A stretch of 64,000 bases of DNA, taken from the NCBI RefSeq assembly GCF_024580525.1, contig NZ_JANIKQ010000007.1:1-64000 (forward strand), read 5' to 3'. A program made the position numbers and the translations under genes. Below are positions 37,819-52,606 of the stretch, piece by piece (within the stretch, counting starts at the first letter, position 1; each line of letters starts with the position of its first letter). The notes under the pieces are model-generated. The model did no database searches. It had not been told where the DNA came from and saw only the letters and a list, made by a program, of their open reading frames with translations. Source of the DNA: Neisseria dentiae. GTDB lineage: Bacteria > Pseudomonadota > Gammaproteobacteria > Burkholderiales > Neisseriaceae.

Positions 37819-39363
37819 ATGCAGCTTAATCCTGCTGAAATTAGCGATTTGATTAAAGCCAAAATCGAAAATCTGTCGGTAAACGCAGAGATCCGCACCC
37901 GCGGTACCGTTATTTCCGTAACCGACGGTATTGTTCGTATTCACGGCTTGTCAGACGTTATGCAAGGTGAAATGCTTGAGTTCCCCGGCAACACTTTCGG
38001 CCTGGCAATGAACCTGGAGCGCGACTCCGTCGGTGCCGTGGTGTTGGGTGAATACGAGCATATTAAAGAAGGCGATGAAGTTAAATGTACCGGCCGTATT
38101 TTGGAAGTGCCCATCGGTCGAGAACTGGTAGGCCGTGTTGTGAATGCGCTGGGTCAACCCATCGACGGTAAAGGCCCGATTAACACGACTTTAACCGCCC
38201 CGATTGAGAAAATTGCACCGGGCGTGATTGCACGCCAATCGGTAGACCAACCCATGCAAACCGGTTTGAAATCTATCGATTCAATGGTACCTATCGGCCG
38301 TGGTCAGCGTGAGCTGATTATTGGCGACCGCCAAACCGGCAAAACAGCCGTTGCATTGGATGCCATTGTTAACCAAAAAGGTACCGGTGTTATTTGTATT
38401 TATGTTGCTGTCGGTCAAAAAGCATCTTCTATTGCCAACGTAGTACGCAAATTGGAAGAGCATGGCGCAATGGAGCACACAATTGTTGTTGCCGCAACTG
38501 CATCTGAAGCTGCCGCTCTGCAATTTATTGCACCGTATGCCGGCTGCACGATGGGCGAGTTCTTCCGCGATCGCGGCGAAGATGCACTGATTGTGTACGA
38601 CGATTTGTCTAAGCAGGCCGTTGCTTATCGTCAGATTTCCCTGCTGTTGCGCCGCCCTCCCGGCCGCGAAGCCTACCCCGGCGATGTGTTCTACCTGCAT
38701 AGCCGTTTGTTGGAGCGTGCAGCACGTATCAACGCGGATGAGGTTGAGCGTCTGACCAATGGTGAAGTAAAAGGCAAAACCGGTTCGTTGACTGCACTGC
38801 CGATTATCGAAACCCAGGCGGGCGACGTATCTGCATTCGTGCCGACCAACGTTATTTCCATCACAGACGGCCAGATTTTCTTGGAAACTGATTTGTTTAA
38901 CTCAGGCATCCGTCCTGCGATCAACGCCGGTATTTCCGTATCGCGCGTAGGCGGTGCGGCGCAGACCAAAGTGATTAAGAAATTGGGCGGCGGTATCCGT
39001 TTGGCATTGGCTCAGTATCGCGAATTGGCGGCATTCTCGCAGTTTGCTTCCGATTTGGATGAGGCAACCCGCAAACAGCTGCAACACGGTGAAGTGGTTA
39101 CTGAATTAATGAAACAAAAACAATTCAGCACGCTTAACACTGCTGAAATGGCTTTGACTCTGTGGGCGATTAACAACGGCTCATATTCGGATGTTCCTGT
39201 TCCCAAAGCATTGGCTTTCGAAGCAGACTTCCTGAGCTATGTGAGAACCCAGCATCCCGCCGTTTTAGATGCCATTAATGCTTCAGGCGCAATGTCTGAT
39301 GAAAATGAGCAAGTGCTGGCTCAGGCGATGAAATCCTTTAAATCTTCTTACAGCTACGCGTAA
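37819..39363 (+). CDS. atpA: ATP synthase F1 subunit alpha
   Basis: The protein has 514 residues. Non-catalytic nucleotide site Walker [10 protein letters not shown] near residue 170, then [17 protein letters not shown], and the alpha signature [17 protein letters not shown]. Length and motifs are standard. Forms the head with AtpD. Confidence 0.98.
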   Translation: MQLNPAEISDLIKAKIENLSVNAEIRTRGTVISVTDGIVRIHGLSDVMQGEMLEFPGNTFGLAMNLERDSVGAVVLGEYEHIKEGDEVKCTGRILEVPIGRELVGRVVNALGQPIDGKGPINTTLTAPIEKIAPGVIARQSVDQPMQTGLKSIDSMVPIGRGQRELIIGDRQTGKTAVALDAIVNQKGTGVICIYVAVGQKASSIANVVRKLEEHGAMEHTIVVAATASEAAALQFIAPYAGCTMGEFFRDRGEDALIVYDDLSKQAVAYRQISLLLRRPPGREAYPGDVFYLHSRLLERAARINADEVERLTNGEVKGKTGSLTALPIIETQAGDVSAFVPTNVISITDGQIFLETDLFNSGIRPAINAGISVSRVGGAAQTKVIKKLGGGIRLALAQYRELAAFSQFASDLDEATRKQLQHGEVVTELMKQKQFSTLNTAEMALTLWAINNGSYSDVPVPKALAFEADFLSYVRTQHPAVLDAINASGAMSDENEQVLAQAMKSFKSSYSYA

Positions 39364-39395
39364 GCATTCTAAAAGAAAGATGAAAGGAGTCTGAA

Positions 39396-40271
39396 ATGGC
39401 AGTAGGAAAAGAGATTCTCACCAAAATCCGCAGTGTTCAAAATACCCAAAAGATCACTAAAGCGATGCAGATGGTGTCAACCTCTAAAATGCGGAAGACT
39501 CAAGAACGGATGCGCTTGGCGCGTCCGTACGCTGAAAAAGTGCGTTTGGTGATGAGCCATTTGGCGCAAACTCATGCGGATCACGGCATCAGGTTCTTGG
39601 AGCCCCATAAAGAAGTAAAACGGGCGGGTTTCATTCTGATTACCACCGATAAAGGTTTGTGTGGCGGTTTGAACGCCAACGTTTTGAAGAAGTTTTTGGC
39701 GCAAGTTCAAGAGTACCAACAGCAGGGCATCGAAGTGGATGTGGTTTGCTTGGGCAGTAAAGGTTTGGCGGCTTGCCAGCGTATCGGTTTGAATGTGATT
39801 GCCAGTGTAACCAATTTGGGGGATACGCCCCGTATGGAAAAACTGCTGGGTGCGTTAACCGAGATTTTCCAGCGCTACGGCAAAAAGCAGCTTGATGCAG
39901 TTCATTTGGTGTATTCAGGTTTCGTGAATACCATGCGCCAAGAACCACGCATCGAGACTTTGTTGCCCATCGGCCAAAACACAATCGAAAGTGTCAGCGA
40001 AAGCAGCGATTTTAACTGGGATTACCGTTACGAACCCAGCCCGGTTGCTGTTTTGGAGTATTTGGTTCGCCGCTATTTGGAGTCTGTGGTTTATCAAGCG
40101 TTGAGCGACAATATGGCATCAGAACAAGCTGCGCGTATGGTGGCAATGAAAGCCGCCACCGATAACGCCGGTAATGCCATTAAAGAGTTGCGCTTGGTGT
40201 ATAACAAATCGCGCCAAGCTGCGATTACCACAGAGTTGTCAGAAATTGTTGCAGGCGCTGCGGCCGTTTAA
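39396..40271 (+). CDS. atpG: ATP synthase F1 subunit gamma
   Basis: The protein has 291 residues. N-terminal coiled coil KEILTKIRSVQNTQKITKAM, then MVSTSKMRK, the Rossmann-like middle with TTDKGLCGGLN, and the C-terminal AMKAATDNAGNAIKEL...YNKSRQAAIT. It is the rotating central shaft. Confidence 0.97.
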   Translation: MAVGKEILTKIRSVQNTQKITKAMQMVSTSKMRKTQERMRLARPYAEKVRLVMSHLAQTHADHGIRFLEPHKEVKRAGFILITTDKGLCGGLNANVLKKFLAQVQEYQQQGIEVDVVCLGSKGLAACQRIGLNVIASVTNLGDTPRMEKLLGALTEIFQRYGKKQLDAVHLVYSGFVNTMRQEPRIETLLPIGQNTIESVSESSDFNWDYRYEPSPVAVLEYLVRRYLESVVYQALSDNMASEQAARMVAMKAATDNAGNAIKELRLVYNKSRQAAITTELSEIVAGAAAV

Positions 40272-40298
40272 GGCTGTGGTGTCGCGCATTTAAAATAG

Positions 40299-41705
<1,407 letters not shown>

Positions 41706-41715
41706 GGAGGTCGGC

Positions 41716-42141
41716 ATGAATATCATGCAAGTTGAAGTGGTAAGTAACGAGGAGCATATCTTTTCAGGCGAGGCCAGTTTTGTTGTGGTGCCGACCCTGA
41801 CAGGTGAACTTGGTATTTATCCGCGACATGAGCCGATTATGAGTTTGGTCCGCCCCGGTGCTTTGCGTTTGACCGTGCCGGGGGAGTCTGAGGAATTGCT
41901 GGTAGCTGTTTCAGGCGGCCTGTTGGAAGTACAGCCCGACAAGCTGACCGTATTGGCCGACGTGGCCGTGCGCAGCGAAGAGATGGATCAGGCGCGTGCC
42001 GAAGAGGCGAAAAAAGCCGCCGAGGCGCGTATTTCCCAAGCTCAGGATGATGAATCGCTGGCCAAGGCACAAGCAGCATTGGCCGCCGCGATTGCACAAC
42101 TCAAAACATTGGATTACCTCCGTTCGCAAAAAAACAAATAA
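41716..42141 (+). CDS. atpC: ATP synthase F1 subunit epsilon
   Basis: The protein has 141 residues. The N-terminal beta-barrel has VEVVSNEEHIFSGEASFVVV and GELGIYPRHEPIMS; a C-terminal helical hairpin follows (EMDQARAEEAKKAAEAR). It joins the shaft to the c-ring and can inhibit ATP hydrolysis. It is the last gene of the operon. AGGAGG lies upstream. Confidence 0.96.
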   Translation: MNIMQVEVVSNEEHIFSGEASFVVVPTLTGELGIYPRHEPIMSLVRPGALRLTVPGESEELLVAVSGGLLEVQPDKLTVLADVAVRSEEMDQARAEEAKKAAEARISQAQDDESLAKAQAALAAAIAQLKTLDYLRSQKNK

Positions 42142-42162
42142 GGATTTGCCTGCAAATCCGGC

Positions 42163-42192
42163 AAAGCACAGCTTCAGGCTGTGCTTTTTATT
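42163..42192 (+). terminator. Rho-independent terminator of the atp operon
   Basis: AAAGCACAGC pairs with GCTGTGCTTT around a five-base loop, followed by TTATTT, about 20 bases after atpC. Confidence 0.9.
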
Positions 42193-42285
42193 TGCCCATT
42201 GCCGAAATATCGGCCACTCTCTTGAGTTTCGATTTTCTGCCCTTATTTTAAAAGCCAATTTTCATACCATTACCGAATATTTATC

Positions 42286-43416
42286 ATGAGCAATAAAGAT
42301 TTTTATGAAATTTTGGGCGTAGCCCGCAGCGCAAGCGACGACGAAATTAAAAAAGCCTACCGTAAACTTGCTATGAAATATCACCCCGACCGCAATCAGG
42401 GCGATACGGAGGCGGAAGAAAAATTCAAAGAAGTGCAGAAAGCCTATGATATTTTGTCGGACAAGCAAAAACGGGCGTCTTATGACCAATTCGGCCATGC
42501 CGGAGTCGATCCGAACATGGGTGGCGGCGGCTTCGGTGGTTTCGGCGGCTTTGGAGGCGCGCAAGGTTTTGACTTCGGGGATATTTTCAGCCAGATGTTC
42601 GGAGGCGGTGCCGGTGGCGGCCGCCAACAGAACTACCAAGGTGCCGATTTGCAATATGCGGTAGAAATCACGTTGGAAGAAGCGGCCAAAGGCATTAAAA
42701 AGCGCATTACCATTCCGACTTATGAAGAATGCGATGTGTGCCACGGCAGCGGAGCGAAGCCCGGTACATCGGCCAGCACCTGTTCCACCTGCCACGGCAG
42801 CGGCACCATTCATGTTCGCCAGGCCATTTTTCAAATGCAGCAAACTTGCCCCACCTGCCACGGCACGGGCAAAGAAATCAAAGATCCGTGTGTGAAATGC
42901 CGCGGCGAGGGCCGGGTGAAAACCAGCAAAACCGTTGAAGTGAATATTCCGGCGGGCATCGACAACGGCCAGCGCATCCGCCTGAGCGGGGAGGGCGAGC
43001 CGGGTATGCACGGCGCGCCGAGCGGTGATTTGTATGTTGTGGTGCACGTTAAAGAACACAAAACATTCGAGCGCAACGATTTGGATCTGCATTGCGAAAT
43101 GCCGATCAGCTTTGCCATTGCCGCACTGGGCGGCGAGGTGGAGGTGCCGACGCTCGACGGCAAGGTGAAGCTGAGTATTCCCAAAGAAACCCAAACCGGC
43201 CGCCGGATGCGCGTAAAAGGCAAAGGCATCAAATCGTTGCGTTCCAGCGCGGTGGGGGATTTGTATTGCCACGTGGTGGTGGAAACGCCGGTTAACTTAA
43301 CCGAGCGCCAGAAAGAATTGTTGGAAGAGTTTGAAAAAATCTCTACCGGCATGGAGCGTTCGCAAACTCCCCGTCAGAAATCGTTTTTCGATAAAGTCCG
43401 CGACATTTTCGATTGA
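42286..43416 (+). CDS. dnaJ: Chaperone DnaJ
   Basis: The protein has 376 residues. J domain with HPD in KYHPDRN (residues 30-36), a Gly/Phe region, then four zinc motifs [24 protein letters not shown] and CVKCRGEG, and two beta-sandwich substrate domains. It stimulates DnaK ATPase and delivers substrates. dnaK is not adjacent here. An inverted uptake-sequence pair follows. Confidence 0.97.
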   Translation: MSNKDFYEILGVARSASDDEIKKAYRKLAMKYHPDRNQGDTEAEEKFKEVQKAYDILSDKQKRASYDQFGHAGVDPNMGGGGFGGFGGFGGAQGFDFGDIFSQMFGGGAGGGRQQNYQGADLQYAVEITLEEAAKGIKKRITIPTYEECDVCHGSGAKPGTSASTCSTCHGSGTIHVRQAIFQMQQTCPTCHGTGKEIKDPCVKCRGEGRVKTSKTVEVNIPAGIDNGQRIRLSGEGEPGMHGAPSGDLYVVVHVKEHKTFERNDLDLHCEMPISFAIAALGGEVEVPTLDGKVKLSIPKETQTGRRMRVKGKGIKSLRSSAVGDLYCHVVVETPVNLTERQKELLEEFEKISTGMERSQTPRQKSFFDKVRDIFD

Positions 43417-43438
43417 TGCGGGTATGGGCGCAGTATGA

Positions 43439-43475
43439 TTTCAGACGGCCTGAAAAACCTAAAGGCCGTCTGAAA
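43439..43475. terminator. Inverted uptake-sequence pair after dnaJ
   Basis: TTTCAGACGGCCT and AGGCCGTCTGAAA form a 13-bp stem around eleven bases, 23 bases after the dnaJ stop. Confidence 0.7.
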
Positions 43476-43550
43476 CTTTATCGAGAGCAGGTGAGCAGGA
43501 TTGTTGTTTGTTGGCCGCTTGCCGCAAACCGTTGAATATGAAAGCAGCGT

Positions 43551-44039
43551 ATGCAAAAAATCACTCTAATTGCCGCTTGTGCAGAAAACGGCTGCATCGG
43601 CATCAATAACACCATGCCGTGGCATTTGCCTGAAGATTTTGCTTTTTTCCGAGCCTATACCATCGGCAAGCCTGTGATTATGGGCCGTAAAACATGGGAA
43701 TCGCTGCCGAAAAAGCCGCTGCCGGGCCGCCGCAATATCGTGGTCAGCCGTCGGGCGGATTATCCGGCAGAGGGGGCGGAAGTTATGCCTGATTTGCCGG
43801 CCGCGCTGGCGGCTTGTGCCGGAGATGCCGAAATCATCATTATGGGCGGGGCACAGATTTACACCGAAGCACTGCCGACTGCTACCGATTTGCGGATTAC
43901 CGAAGTCGGGTTGAATGTGGAAGGCGATGCTTTTTTTCCCAAAATCGACCGCAGCCGGTGGCGGGAAACAAGCTGTGAAGCACATACGGCGGCAAACGGC
44001 ACGGGCTATGCGTTTGTGCATTACGAGCGTTTGCGATAA
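43551..44039 (+). CDS. folA: Dihydrofolate reductase
   Basis: The protein has 162 residues. Motifs IAACAENGCIGINNTMPWHLPED (substrate and cofactor loop), VIMGRKTWESLP, PLPGRRNIVVSR and IIIMGGAQIYTEAL are those of FolA. The catalytic acidic residue is in LPED. It regenerates tetrahydrofolate and is the trimethoprim target. Whether resistance changes are present cannot be judged here. Confidence 0.96.
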   Translation: MQKITLIAACAENGCIGINNTMPWHLPEDFAFFRAYTIGKPVIMGRKTWESLPKKPLPGRRNIVVSRRADYPAEGAEVMPDLPAALAACAGDAEIIIMGGAQIYTEALPTATDLRITEVGLNVEGDAFFPKIDRSRWRETSCEAHTAANGTGYAFVHYERLR

Positions 44040-44056
44040 TTTGGTTTTTGCACACA

Positions 44057-44099
44057 AAGGCCGTCTGAAAAAAGCCCCGTCCGGTTTTCAGACGGCCTT
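44057..44099 (+). terminator. Inverted uptake-sequence terminator after folA
   Basis: AAGGCCGTCTGAAAA and TTTTCAGACGGCCTT form a 15-bp stem around 13 bases, 17 bases after the folA stop. Confidence 0.8.
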
Positions 44100-44152
44100 C
44101 ATACATTTCCGCAAAGTTTCACAGCCAAGCTGTTATAATTCCGCCTTATCTT

Positions 44153-46919
<2,767 letters not shown>

Positions 46920-46942
46920 CGTTGGCGCTTTTCCAACATGGC

Positions 46943-46985
46943 AAAGGCCGTCTGAAAGATTGTTTTCAGACGGCCTTTGGTTTTG
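46943..46985 (+). terminator. Inverted uptake-sequence terminator after leuS
   Basis: AAAGGCCGTCTGAAA and TTTTCAGACGGCCTTT form a stem around a six-base loop, followed by GGTTTTG. Confidence 0.85.
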
Positions 46986-47041
46986 ATGCGGTAAACAGAC
47001 AAGCCGCTATGGCCAACCAACTTCAGAAAAAGTATATGCGT

Positions 47042-47108
47042 CATACTCGGGCTTGAATCGAGTATCTTGAGTTCCAGAAATTTGGGATGCCCGGGTCAAG
47101 CCCGGGTA
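47042..47108. repeat. Degenerate members of the ATACTCGGGC palindromic repeat family
   Basis: CGTCATACTCGGGCTTGAAT...CGAGTAT and CCCGGGTCAAGCCCGGGT lie side by side between the convergent leuS and gluQ genes. They resemble the perfect palindromes at 48292 and 56899. Confidence 0.5.
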
Positions 47109-47132
47109 CGGCGGAGCTGTTGCTTAAGCGGT

Positions 47133-48050
47133 TTAACTATACCCCTCTTCCGTACACACCGCCGCCTTGCCCACTTTCGCCATATCCCAATGTTTCACCG
47201 CCCAAGCCAATAATTCGGACGGCCTGTCGGTTTCGGGGGCGGGGGGCAGGTTCAGATAGCCCATCACCTGCCGCAGCAGGGGTACACGCTGCGTGGGGTC
47301 GAGCGCGGGAGCCAGGGTTTGTTTCGACCATTTCTGGCCGTGGCGGTTAACCAAGAGCGGCAGATGGGCGTAGTGCGGGGTGGCGAACCCCAGACAGCGT
47401 TGCAGCCAAATCTGGCGCGGGGTGGAAACCAGCAAATCCTGCCCGCGCACAACGTGGGTGATGCCTTGTTCGGCATCGTCGGCCACCACGGCCAGTTGAT
47501 AGGCCCAGAAGCCGTCGGCGCGCAGCAGCACAAAGTCGCCGATGTCGCGGGCGAGGTTTTGGGCGTAGCGGCCGACCACGGCGTCGTTGAAGCCTATGGT
47601 TTCGTCGGCCACGCGCAGCCGCCAGGCCGGCTGTTTCGCCAAATCTTGTTCAGACGGCCTGTAATCCGCCCGGCCGCATTTGCCGTTATACACAAAGCCG
47701 TCGGCGCCCATGATGGCGGCGGCCTGCCATTCTTTGCGGCTGCAATAGCAGGGATACACCAGCCCCGCCGCTTTCAGACGGCCTAAGGCTTCGCGGTAAA
47801 GCGCGTGGCGGCGGCTTTGGTACACGACTTCGCCGTCCCACTCGAAACCGAAGGCTTCGAGCGTGCGCAGGATATGGCTTGCCGCGCCGGCCATTTCGCG
47901 CGGCGGGTCGAGGTCTTCCATACGCACCAGCCAGCGGCCGCCGTGTGCTTTGGCGTCGGCGTAAGAAGCCACGGCGGTGAGCAGCGAGCCGATGTGCAGC
48001 AGGCCGGTGGGGCTGGGGGCGAAACGCCCGATGTAGGCGGGGGTGTGCAT
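47133..48050 (-). CDS. gluQ: Glutamyl-Q tRNA(Asp) synthetase
   Basis: The protein has 305 residues from the ATG at 48050; a longer frame to 48194 lacks a ribosome site. It is a truncated glutamyl-tRNA synthetase without anticodon domain: [18 protein letters not shown], zinc cysteines in PCYCSRKEW...KCGRADY, and KWSKQ replacing KMSKS. GluQ attaches glutamate to queuosine at position 34 of tRNA-Asp. No clear Shine-Dalgarno precedes this start. Confidence 0.9.
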   Translation of the reverse strand: MHTPAYIGRFAPSPTGLLHIGSLLTAVASYADAKAHGGRWLVRMEDLDPPREMAGAASHILRTLEAFGFEWDGEVVYQSRRHALYREALGRLKAAGLVYPCYCSRKEWQAAAIMGADGFVYNGKCGRADYRPSEQDLAKQPAWRLRVADETIGFNDAVVGRYAQNLARDIGDFVLLRADGFWAYQLAVVADDAEQGITHVVRGQDLLVSTPRQIWLQRCLGFATPHYAHLPLLVNRHGQKWSKQTLAPALDPTQRVPLLRQVMGYLNLPPAPETDRPSELLAWAVKHWDMAKVGKAAVCTEEGYS

Positions 48051-48291
48051 GGCGGGTTGAGGGATGGGAGGGTTACGGACAGGGATTGTTGGGAAAGTCA
48101 AAAAAATATCATAAAAAAGCGAATGATGTTGGGCAGGTGTTTTCAGACGGCCTGAAGCTGTTATTAAGTTGTTGAGGCCGTCTGAAACATCCAATTATCG
48201 CCATTAGCTTTGCAAGTCCGCTGCGGGAGAATGACGGTGTTAGGCCTTTCAGATAGTTTTGAAAAGGTTTCGGCCTGAGATGAACACTTGC

Positions 48292-48320
48292 GTTATACCC
48301 GGGCTTGGCCCGGGTATAAC
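48292..48320. repeat. Perfect 13-bp-arm palindrome between gluQ and dxs
   Basis: GTTATACCCGGGC and GCCCGGGTATAAC with a three-base loop, 11 bases beyond the dxs stop. It could act as a dxs terminator hairpin, though no T-run follows on the minus strand. Confidence 0.7.
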
Positions 48321-48331
48321 GGAAAATCAAA

Positions 48332-50233
48332 TTATTCCGCCAACCCGAAACGGCTGCGGATGCGTTCGGCCAACGCCGCCGCGCTCAGGCCCAAATCGTC
48401 GAGCAGTTGCTGCGGGTCGCCGTGTTCGGTAACGGTGTCGGCCACGCCCAACAGCAGCACGGGTTTGCAGATATTGTGTTTGGCCAGCACTTCCAGCACC
48501 GCGCTGCCCGCACCTCCCTGTTCGGCGTTTTCTTCGGCGGTAACCAGATAATCGTGGGTTTGCGCCAGCCGCACAATCAGTTCTTCGTCTATCGGCTTCA
48601 CAAAACGCATATCGGCCACGGTGGCGTCCAGCGTTTCGGCGGCGGCCAGAGCTGGCTGCACCATGCTGCCGAAAGCGAAAACGGCGGTGCGGCTGCCTTC
48701 GCGTTTCACCACGCCTTTACCCACGGGCACGGTTTCGAGGCCGTCTGAAACGGCGGCGCCGCAGCCCGAACCGCGCGGATAGCGAACGGCCGAGGGCGCG
48801 TCTAACCGATAGCAGGTGGAAAGCAGCAGGCGGCATTCGTTTTCGTCGCTGGGGGCGGCCACCACCATGTTGGGAATACAGCGCAGAAAGCTCAAATCAT
48901 ACAGGCCGGCATGGGTGGGGCCGTCGGCGCCGACGATGCCGGCACGGTCGATGGCAAACAAAACGGGCAGGTTTTGCAGGGCGACGTCGTGGATAAGTTG
49001 GTCGTAGGCGCGTTGCAGAAAGGTGGAATAAATCGCCACCACGGGCTTGGCGCCTTCGCAGGCCAAGCCGCCGGCAAAGGTTACGGCGTGCTGCTCGGCG
49101 ATGCCTACGTCGAAATAGCGGTCGGGGAATTTCTGTTCGTATTCCACCAGCCCGCTGCCTTCGCGCATGGCGGGTGTGATGGCGATCAGGCGCGGGTCGG
49201 CGGCGGCCTGGTCGCACAGCCAGCGGCCGAAAATCTGCGTGTAGGTGGGTTTGGCGGCGGGTTTGGGCGGGAATTTTTCGGCTTCTTTGCCGCTTTCCTG
49301 CGCCAAAGTGGAAACGGCGTGGTATTTCACGGGGTCGTTTTCGGCGAGTTTGTAGCCCTGGCCTTTTTTGGTGATCACGTGCAGGATTTGCGGGCCTTTT
49401 TTGCCGCGCAGCTCTTTCAAAACGTGAACCAGCTGTTCGACATCGTGGCCGTCGACGGGGCCGGTGTAGTGGAAACCGAAGTTTTCAAACAGCGACAGCG
49501 ACTGCTTGGCGTGTTCGGCTTCGCCTGCGATGGCTTTGATTTTGTGCTCGACTTTTTGGGCGATTTCGAGCGCGCCGGGCAGTTTGTCGAGCACTTTGGT
49601 CGATTGCGCCTTGATGGTGGAGAGCAGGCCGTGCATATCGCGCACCACGTTGCGCGCCAGATATTTGGGCAGCGCGCCGACATTGGGCGAAATCGACATT
49701 TCGTTGTCGTTCAGAATCACCAACAGGTCGATATCCATATCGCCCGCGCAGTTCAGGGCTTCGAAGGCTTGGCCGGCGGTCATTGCGCCGTCGCCGATTA
49801 CCGCCACGCTGCGGCTGGTTTTTCCAGCCAGTTTGTCGGCCACCGCCATGCCCAGCGCCGCACCGATAGAGGTGGAAGAGTGCCCCACGCCGAAAGCGTC
49901 GTATGCCGATTCGCCGCGTTTGGGAAAGCCCGCCAGCCCGCCGTATTTGCGCATGGTGTCCATGCGGTTTTTGCGGCCGGTGAGGATTTTGTGCGGATAG
50001 CTTTGGTGGCCCACGTCCCACACCAGATGGTCTTCGGGAGTGTGGTACACATAATGCAGCGCCACGGTCAGCTCCACCGCGCCGAGGTTGCTGGCGAAAT
50101 GGCCGCCGGTTTTGCCTACCGATTCCAACAGAAAAGCGCGCAGTTCGGCGGCCAGTTGCGGCAACTGCTTGGTGTCGAGCCGGCGTAAATCCTGCGGCAG
50201 GTCGATGGTGTCGAGTAATGGGGTTTGGCTCAT
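48332..50233 (-). CDS. dxs: 1-deoxy-D-xylulose-5-phosphate synthase
   Basis: The protein has 633 residues. Motifs: [20 protein letters not shown] with the catalytic histidine, the thiamine-diphosphate site [34 protein letters not shown], and [16 protein letters not shown]. It condenses pyruvate and glyceraldehyde 3-phosphate as the first step of the MEP isoprenoid pathway. AAAGG lies upstream of the ATG. Confidence 0.97.
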   Translation of the reverse strand: MSQTPLLDTIDLPQDLRRLDTKQLPQLAAELRAFLLESVGKTGGHFASNLGAVELTVALHYVYHTPEDHLVWDVGHQSYPHKILTGRKNRMDTMRKYGGLAGFPKRGESAYDAFGVGHSSTSIGAALGMAVADKLAGKTSRSVAVIGDGAMTAGQAFEALNCAGDMDIDLLVILNDNEMSISPNVGALPKYLARNVVRDMHGLLSTIKAQSTKVLDKLPGALEIAQKVEHKIKAIAGEAEHAKQSLSLFENFGFHYTGPVDGHDVEQLVHVLKELRGKKGPQILHVITKKGQGYKLAENDPVKYHAVSTLAQESGKEAEKFPPKPAAKPTYTQIFGRWLCDQAAADPRLIAITPAMREGSGLVEYEQKFPDRYFDVGIAEQHAVTFAGGLACEGAKPVVAIYSTFLQRAYDQLIHDVALQNLPVLFAIDRAGIVGADGPTHAGLYDLSFLRCIPNMVVAAPSDENECRLLLSTCYRLDAPSAVRYPRGSGCGAAVSDGLETVPVGKGVVKREGSRTAVFAFGSMVQPALAAAETLDATVADMRFVKPIDEELIVRLAQTHDYLVTAEENAEQGGAGSAVLEVLAKHNICKPVLLLGVADTVTEHGDPQQLLDDLGLSAAALAERIRSRFGLAE

Positions 50234-50443
50234 GGCGTGGCCTTTGTTTATTTATCTGAAACGGCGTGTAATGGGCGATTATAGCAAGAGATTGTGGAAA
50301 CCGCCGCGCAGATTTGGCCGGCCGCACCATCTTTTCAGACGGCCTTATCCTGCCCGGCATGAAAAATAATTGCGCCGGCCGGGGTGAAAATTCCGACGGT
50401 TTCTTTTACACTAGCGGCTGTTGGTATTTTTTGGAACATTACC

Positions 50444-50962
50444 ATGAAATTTCGCACATTATCTTTAACGGTTGCGGCATTGCTGGCATTGTCTGCCTGT
50501 AAGCCCGAAGAAGCCGCGCAGGCTCCCGGGGCTTCGGCGGCGAGTGCCGCGCCCGCGCCTGCGTCCGCACCGGCACAAGCGCCGGCGGCCGAAACGGCAT
50601 CGGCACCCGCCGATATTCCCTTGGGCGGCAATTTGGGCACGGCCAAAGACGCGGCTTGGCAGTCTTACCAATGCGACGAGGGCAAAACGCTGGATGCGCG
50701 CTATTACCGCGAAACCGACGAACCCACCGCCGAAGTGCGCGTTGACGGCCAAACGCTGACGCTGCCCTACAGCGGGGAATACAGCAACGAAGATCTGACC
50801 GCATTCGGCAACGGCACTTACACCTGGACCATCGGCAACCAGTATCAAAGCGATTTTTATAAAGAAGACAACGGTTTTCTGGTGCGCCACGAGCAGCAGA
50901 AAGTGGACGGCGAAACGCTGCCGGTGGATTCGATTGTGATGAAAAACTGCCTGCCCGCGTAG
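50444..50962 (+). CDS. Lipoprotein with MliC-like C-terminal domain
   Basis: The protein has 172 residues from the ATG at 50444; the longer frame to 50384 adds a second unlikely leader. It has signal and lipobox LSAC, an Ala/Pro-rich linker (about residues 25-60), then a domain starting SYQCDEGKTLDARYY and ending SIVMKNCLPA with two cysteines. The layout resembles membrane-bound lysozyme inhibitors of the MliC type, but the match is weak. An inverted uptake-sequence terminator follows. Confidence 0.6.
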   Translation: MKFRTLSLTVAALLALSACKPEEAAQAPGASAASAAPAPASAPAQAPAAETASAPADIPLGGNLGTAKDAAWQSYQCDEGKTLDARYYRETDEPTAEVRVDGQTLTLPYSGEYSNEDLTAFGNGTYTWTIGNQYQSDFYKEDNGFLVRHEQQKVDGETLPVDSIVMKNCLPA

Positions 50963-50990
50963 TTAAAAACAAGCGGCAAATGCAAGCGTA

Positions 50991-51025
50991 AGGCCGTCTG
51001 AAACTTTCAGACGGCCTGTTTGTTT
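50991..51025 (+). terminator. Inverted uptake-sequence terminator after the lipoprotein gene
   Basis: AGGCCGTCTGAAA and TTTCAGACGGCCT form a tight stem, followed by GTTTGTTTTG. Confidence 0.8.
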
Positions 51026-51044
51026 TGTTACGCCGGAACAAACG

Positions 51045-51072
51045 AAAAAAGACTGCATATGCAGTCTTTTTT
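51045..51072. terminator. Bidirectional rho-independent terminator (rpmE side)
   Basis: A 16-base perfect palindrome GACTGCATATGCAGTC is flanked by six A on the left and six T on the right. It is therefore a terminator in both directions, 20 bases beyond the rpmE stop. Confidence 0.9.
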
Positions 51073-51091
51073 ATGCCAAAACATCCGCCAA

Positions 51092-51307
51092 TTAACGTTT
51101 GAACATATTGCCGAATTTTTGGTTGAATTTGTCCACGCGGCCGGTGGTGTCAACGATTTTTTGCTGGCCGGTGTAGAACGGATGGCATTGCGAGCAAACC
51201 TCGATGTTGAAGCTCTCTTTAGCCATGGTGGATTTGGTAACGAATTTGTTGCCGCAAGAGCAAGTTACGTTAACTTCGTGGTAATCGGGGTGGATACCTT
51301 GTTTCAT
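51092..51307 (-). CDS. rpmE: 50S ribosomal protein L31 (zinc-binding form)
   Basis: The protein has 71 residues from the ATG at 51307, behind GAAAGGAAATG. It starts [22 protein letters not shown] and contains [25 protein letters not shown]. The four cysteines (CSC and CSQC) make it the zinc form, which can be replaced by a zinc-free paralogue under zinc limitation. The longer frame to 51397 is rejected. Confidence 0.96.
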   Translation of the reverse strand: MKQGIHPDYHEVNVTCSCGNKFVTKSTMAKESFNIEVCSQCHPFYTGQQKIVDTTGRVDKFNQKFGNMFKR

Positions 51308-51483
51308 TTCATTTCCTTTCGGTGAGCGGGCATAGGGGTTGTGCCTATGCTTCAAAGACAAGCTGCGCAGTATTGCCGTTTGCCGCCGTTTTGTCAAGCC
51401 TATGTTGCGGCTTGCGGTTTAATTTACAACAGTTTTTTGCTAAAATCGCGCCACGCCGACACACGCAAAGAAAGCAACCCCAC

Positions 51484-52371
51484 ATGGCCTACCAACAAAT
51501 CACCATCGCCGTTAACGACCACACCGCCGAGCGCCTTGCCGATGCGTTAATGGCGCACGGCGCACTTTCCGCCGCCATTGAAGACGCCTATGCAGGCACC
51601 GCCAACGAGCAGGCCATTTTCGGCGAGCCGGGTATGCCTGCCGAACAAATCTGGCAGCAGAGTAAAGTAATCGCCCTGTTCGACGAACACACCGATGCCG
51701 CGCCGGTTGTGGCCGCGGCGGCCGACGACTGCAACATCGCCGTGCCCGACTACGACACCGAATACCTGCCCGAGCAGGATTGGGTGCGGCTCACGCAGGC
51801 ACAGTTCGAGCCGATTCAGATTTCGGAACGTTTGTGGATTACCCCCTCGTGGCACGAAGCGCCGGGCGGACGCGCCGTCAACCTGCAACTCGACCCCGGC
51901 CTTGCGTTCGGCACCGGCAGCCACCCCACCACCCGCCTGTGCCTGCAATGGCTTGACCGCCATCTGCAAGGCGGCGAAGCCGTGCTGGATTACGGCTGCG
52001 GCTCCGGCATTCTCGCCATCGCCGCCCTGAAATTGGGCGCAGGCAGCGCCGTCGGCGTGGATATCGACGAGCAGGCCATCCGGGCCAGCAACGATAATGC
52101 TGCCCAAAATGATGCCCACGCACACTTTTACCTGCCCGACGCCCTGCCGGAAGGGCAGTTTGATGTAGTAGTGGCCAATATCCTCGCCAACCCCCTGCGC
52201 CTGCTCGGCGGCCTCTTGGCCGACCGCACCAAGCAGGGCGGCCGCATCGTGCTTTCGGGTATTCTCGACGAACAGATTGAAGAAATGAGCGGCATTTACA
52301 GCGAATGGTTCGATTTGTCTCCCGCGCAAACCGACGAAGGCTGGGCGTGTTTGAGCGGCGTGAAGCGCTGA
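51484..52371 (+). CDS. prmA: Ribosomal protein L11 methyltransferase
   Basis: The protein has 295 residues from the ATG at 51484. The N-terminal substrate-binding part is followed by LDPGLAFGTGSHPTTRLCLQWL and the SAM motif VLDYGCGSGILAIAALKLGA, then VVANILANPLR with the catalytic NIL motif. It trimethylates L11. It is divergent from rpmE. Confidence 0.95.
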   Translation: MAYQQITIAVNDHTAERLADALMAHGALSAAIEDAYAGTANEQAIFGEPGMPAEQIWQQSKVIALFDEHTDAAPVVAAAADDCNIAVPDYDTEYLPEQDWVRLTQAQFEPIQISERLWITPSWHEAPGGRAVNLQLDPGLAFGTGSHPTTRLCLQWLDRHLQGGEAVLDYGCGSGILAIAALKLGAGSAVGVDIDEQAIRASNDNAAQNDAHAHFYLPDALPEGQFDVVVANILANPLRLLGGLLADRTKQGGRIVLSGILDEQIEEMSGIYSEWFDLSPAQTDEGWACLSGVKR

Positions 52372-52387
52372 TTATGGTGTTTGAGGT

Positions 52388-52419
52388 AAAAGGCCGTCTG
52401 AACGTTCAGACGGCCTTTT
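52388..52419. terminator. Perfect 32-bp palindromic uptake-sequence terminator
   Basis: AAAAGGCCGTCTGAAC is immediately followed by its complement with no loop base, 16 bases after prmA. A/T runs on both sides fit a terminator. Confidence 0.85.
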
Positions 52420-52606
52420 ATCCTGCTGCCCGTCTGCCGGCCCGAACAATAGGTTACTATAACGCGTTAAGCGGGCGGCGAAATCCTGCAAAAAGCCTGC
52501 CTGCCGCCATCCCGCCGGCCGTATGCCGCGCGGCGTGTTCCGATGCGCCGAACTGCCGCCGCTTTTGCGATACAATGTTTCCGTCCCCAATCTGCTACGC
52601 ACGAAA

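Noticed and set aside
48911-50188. 425-codon plus-strand frame opposite dxs
   Set aside because: Shadow of dxs, low-complexity Gly/Phe/His-rich composition, no ribosome site.
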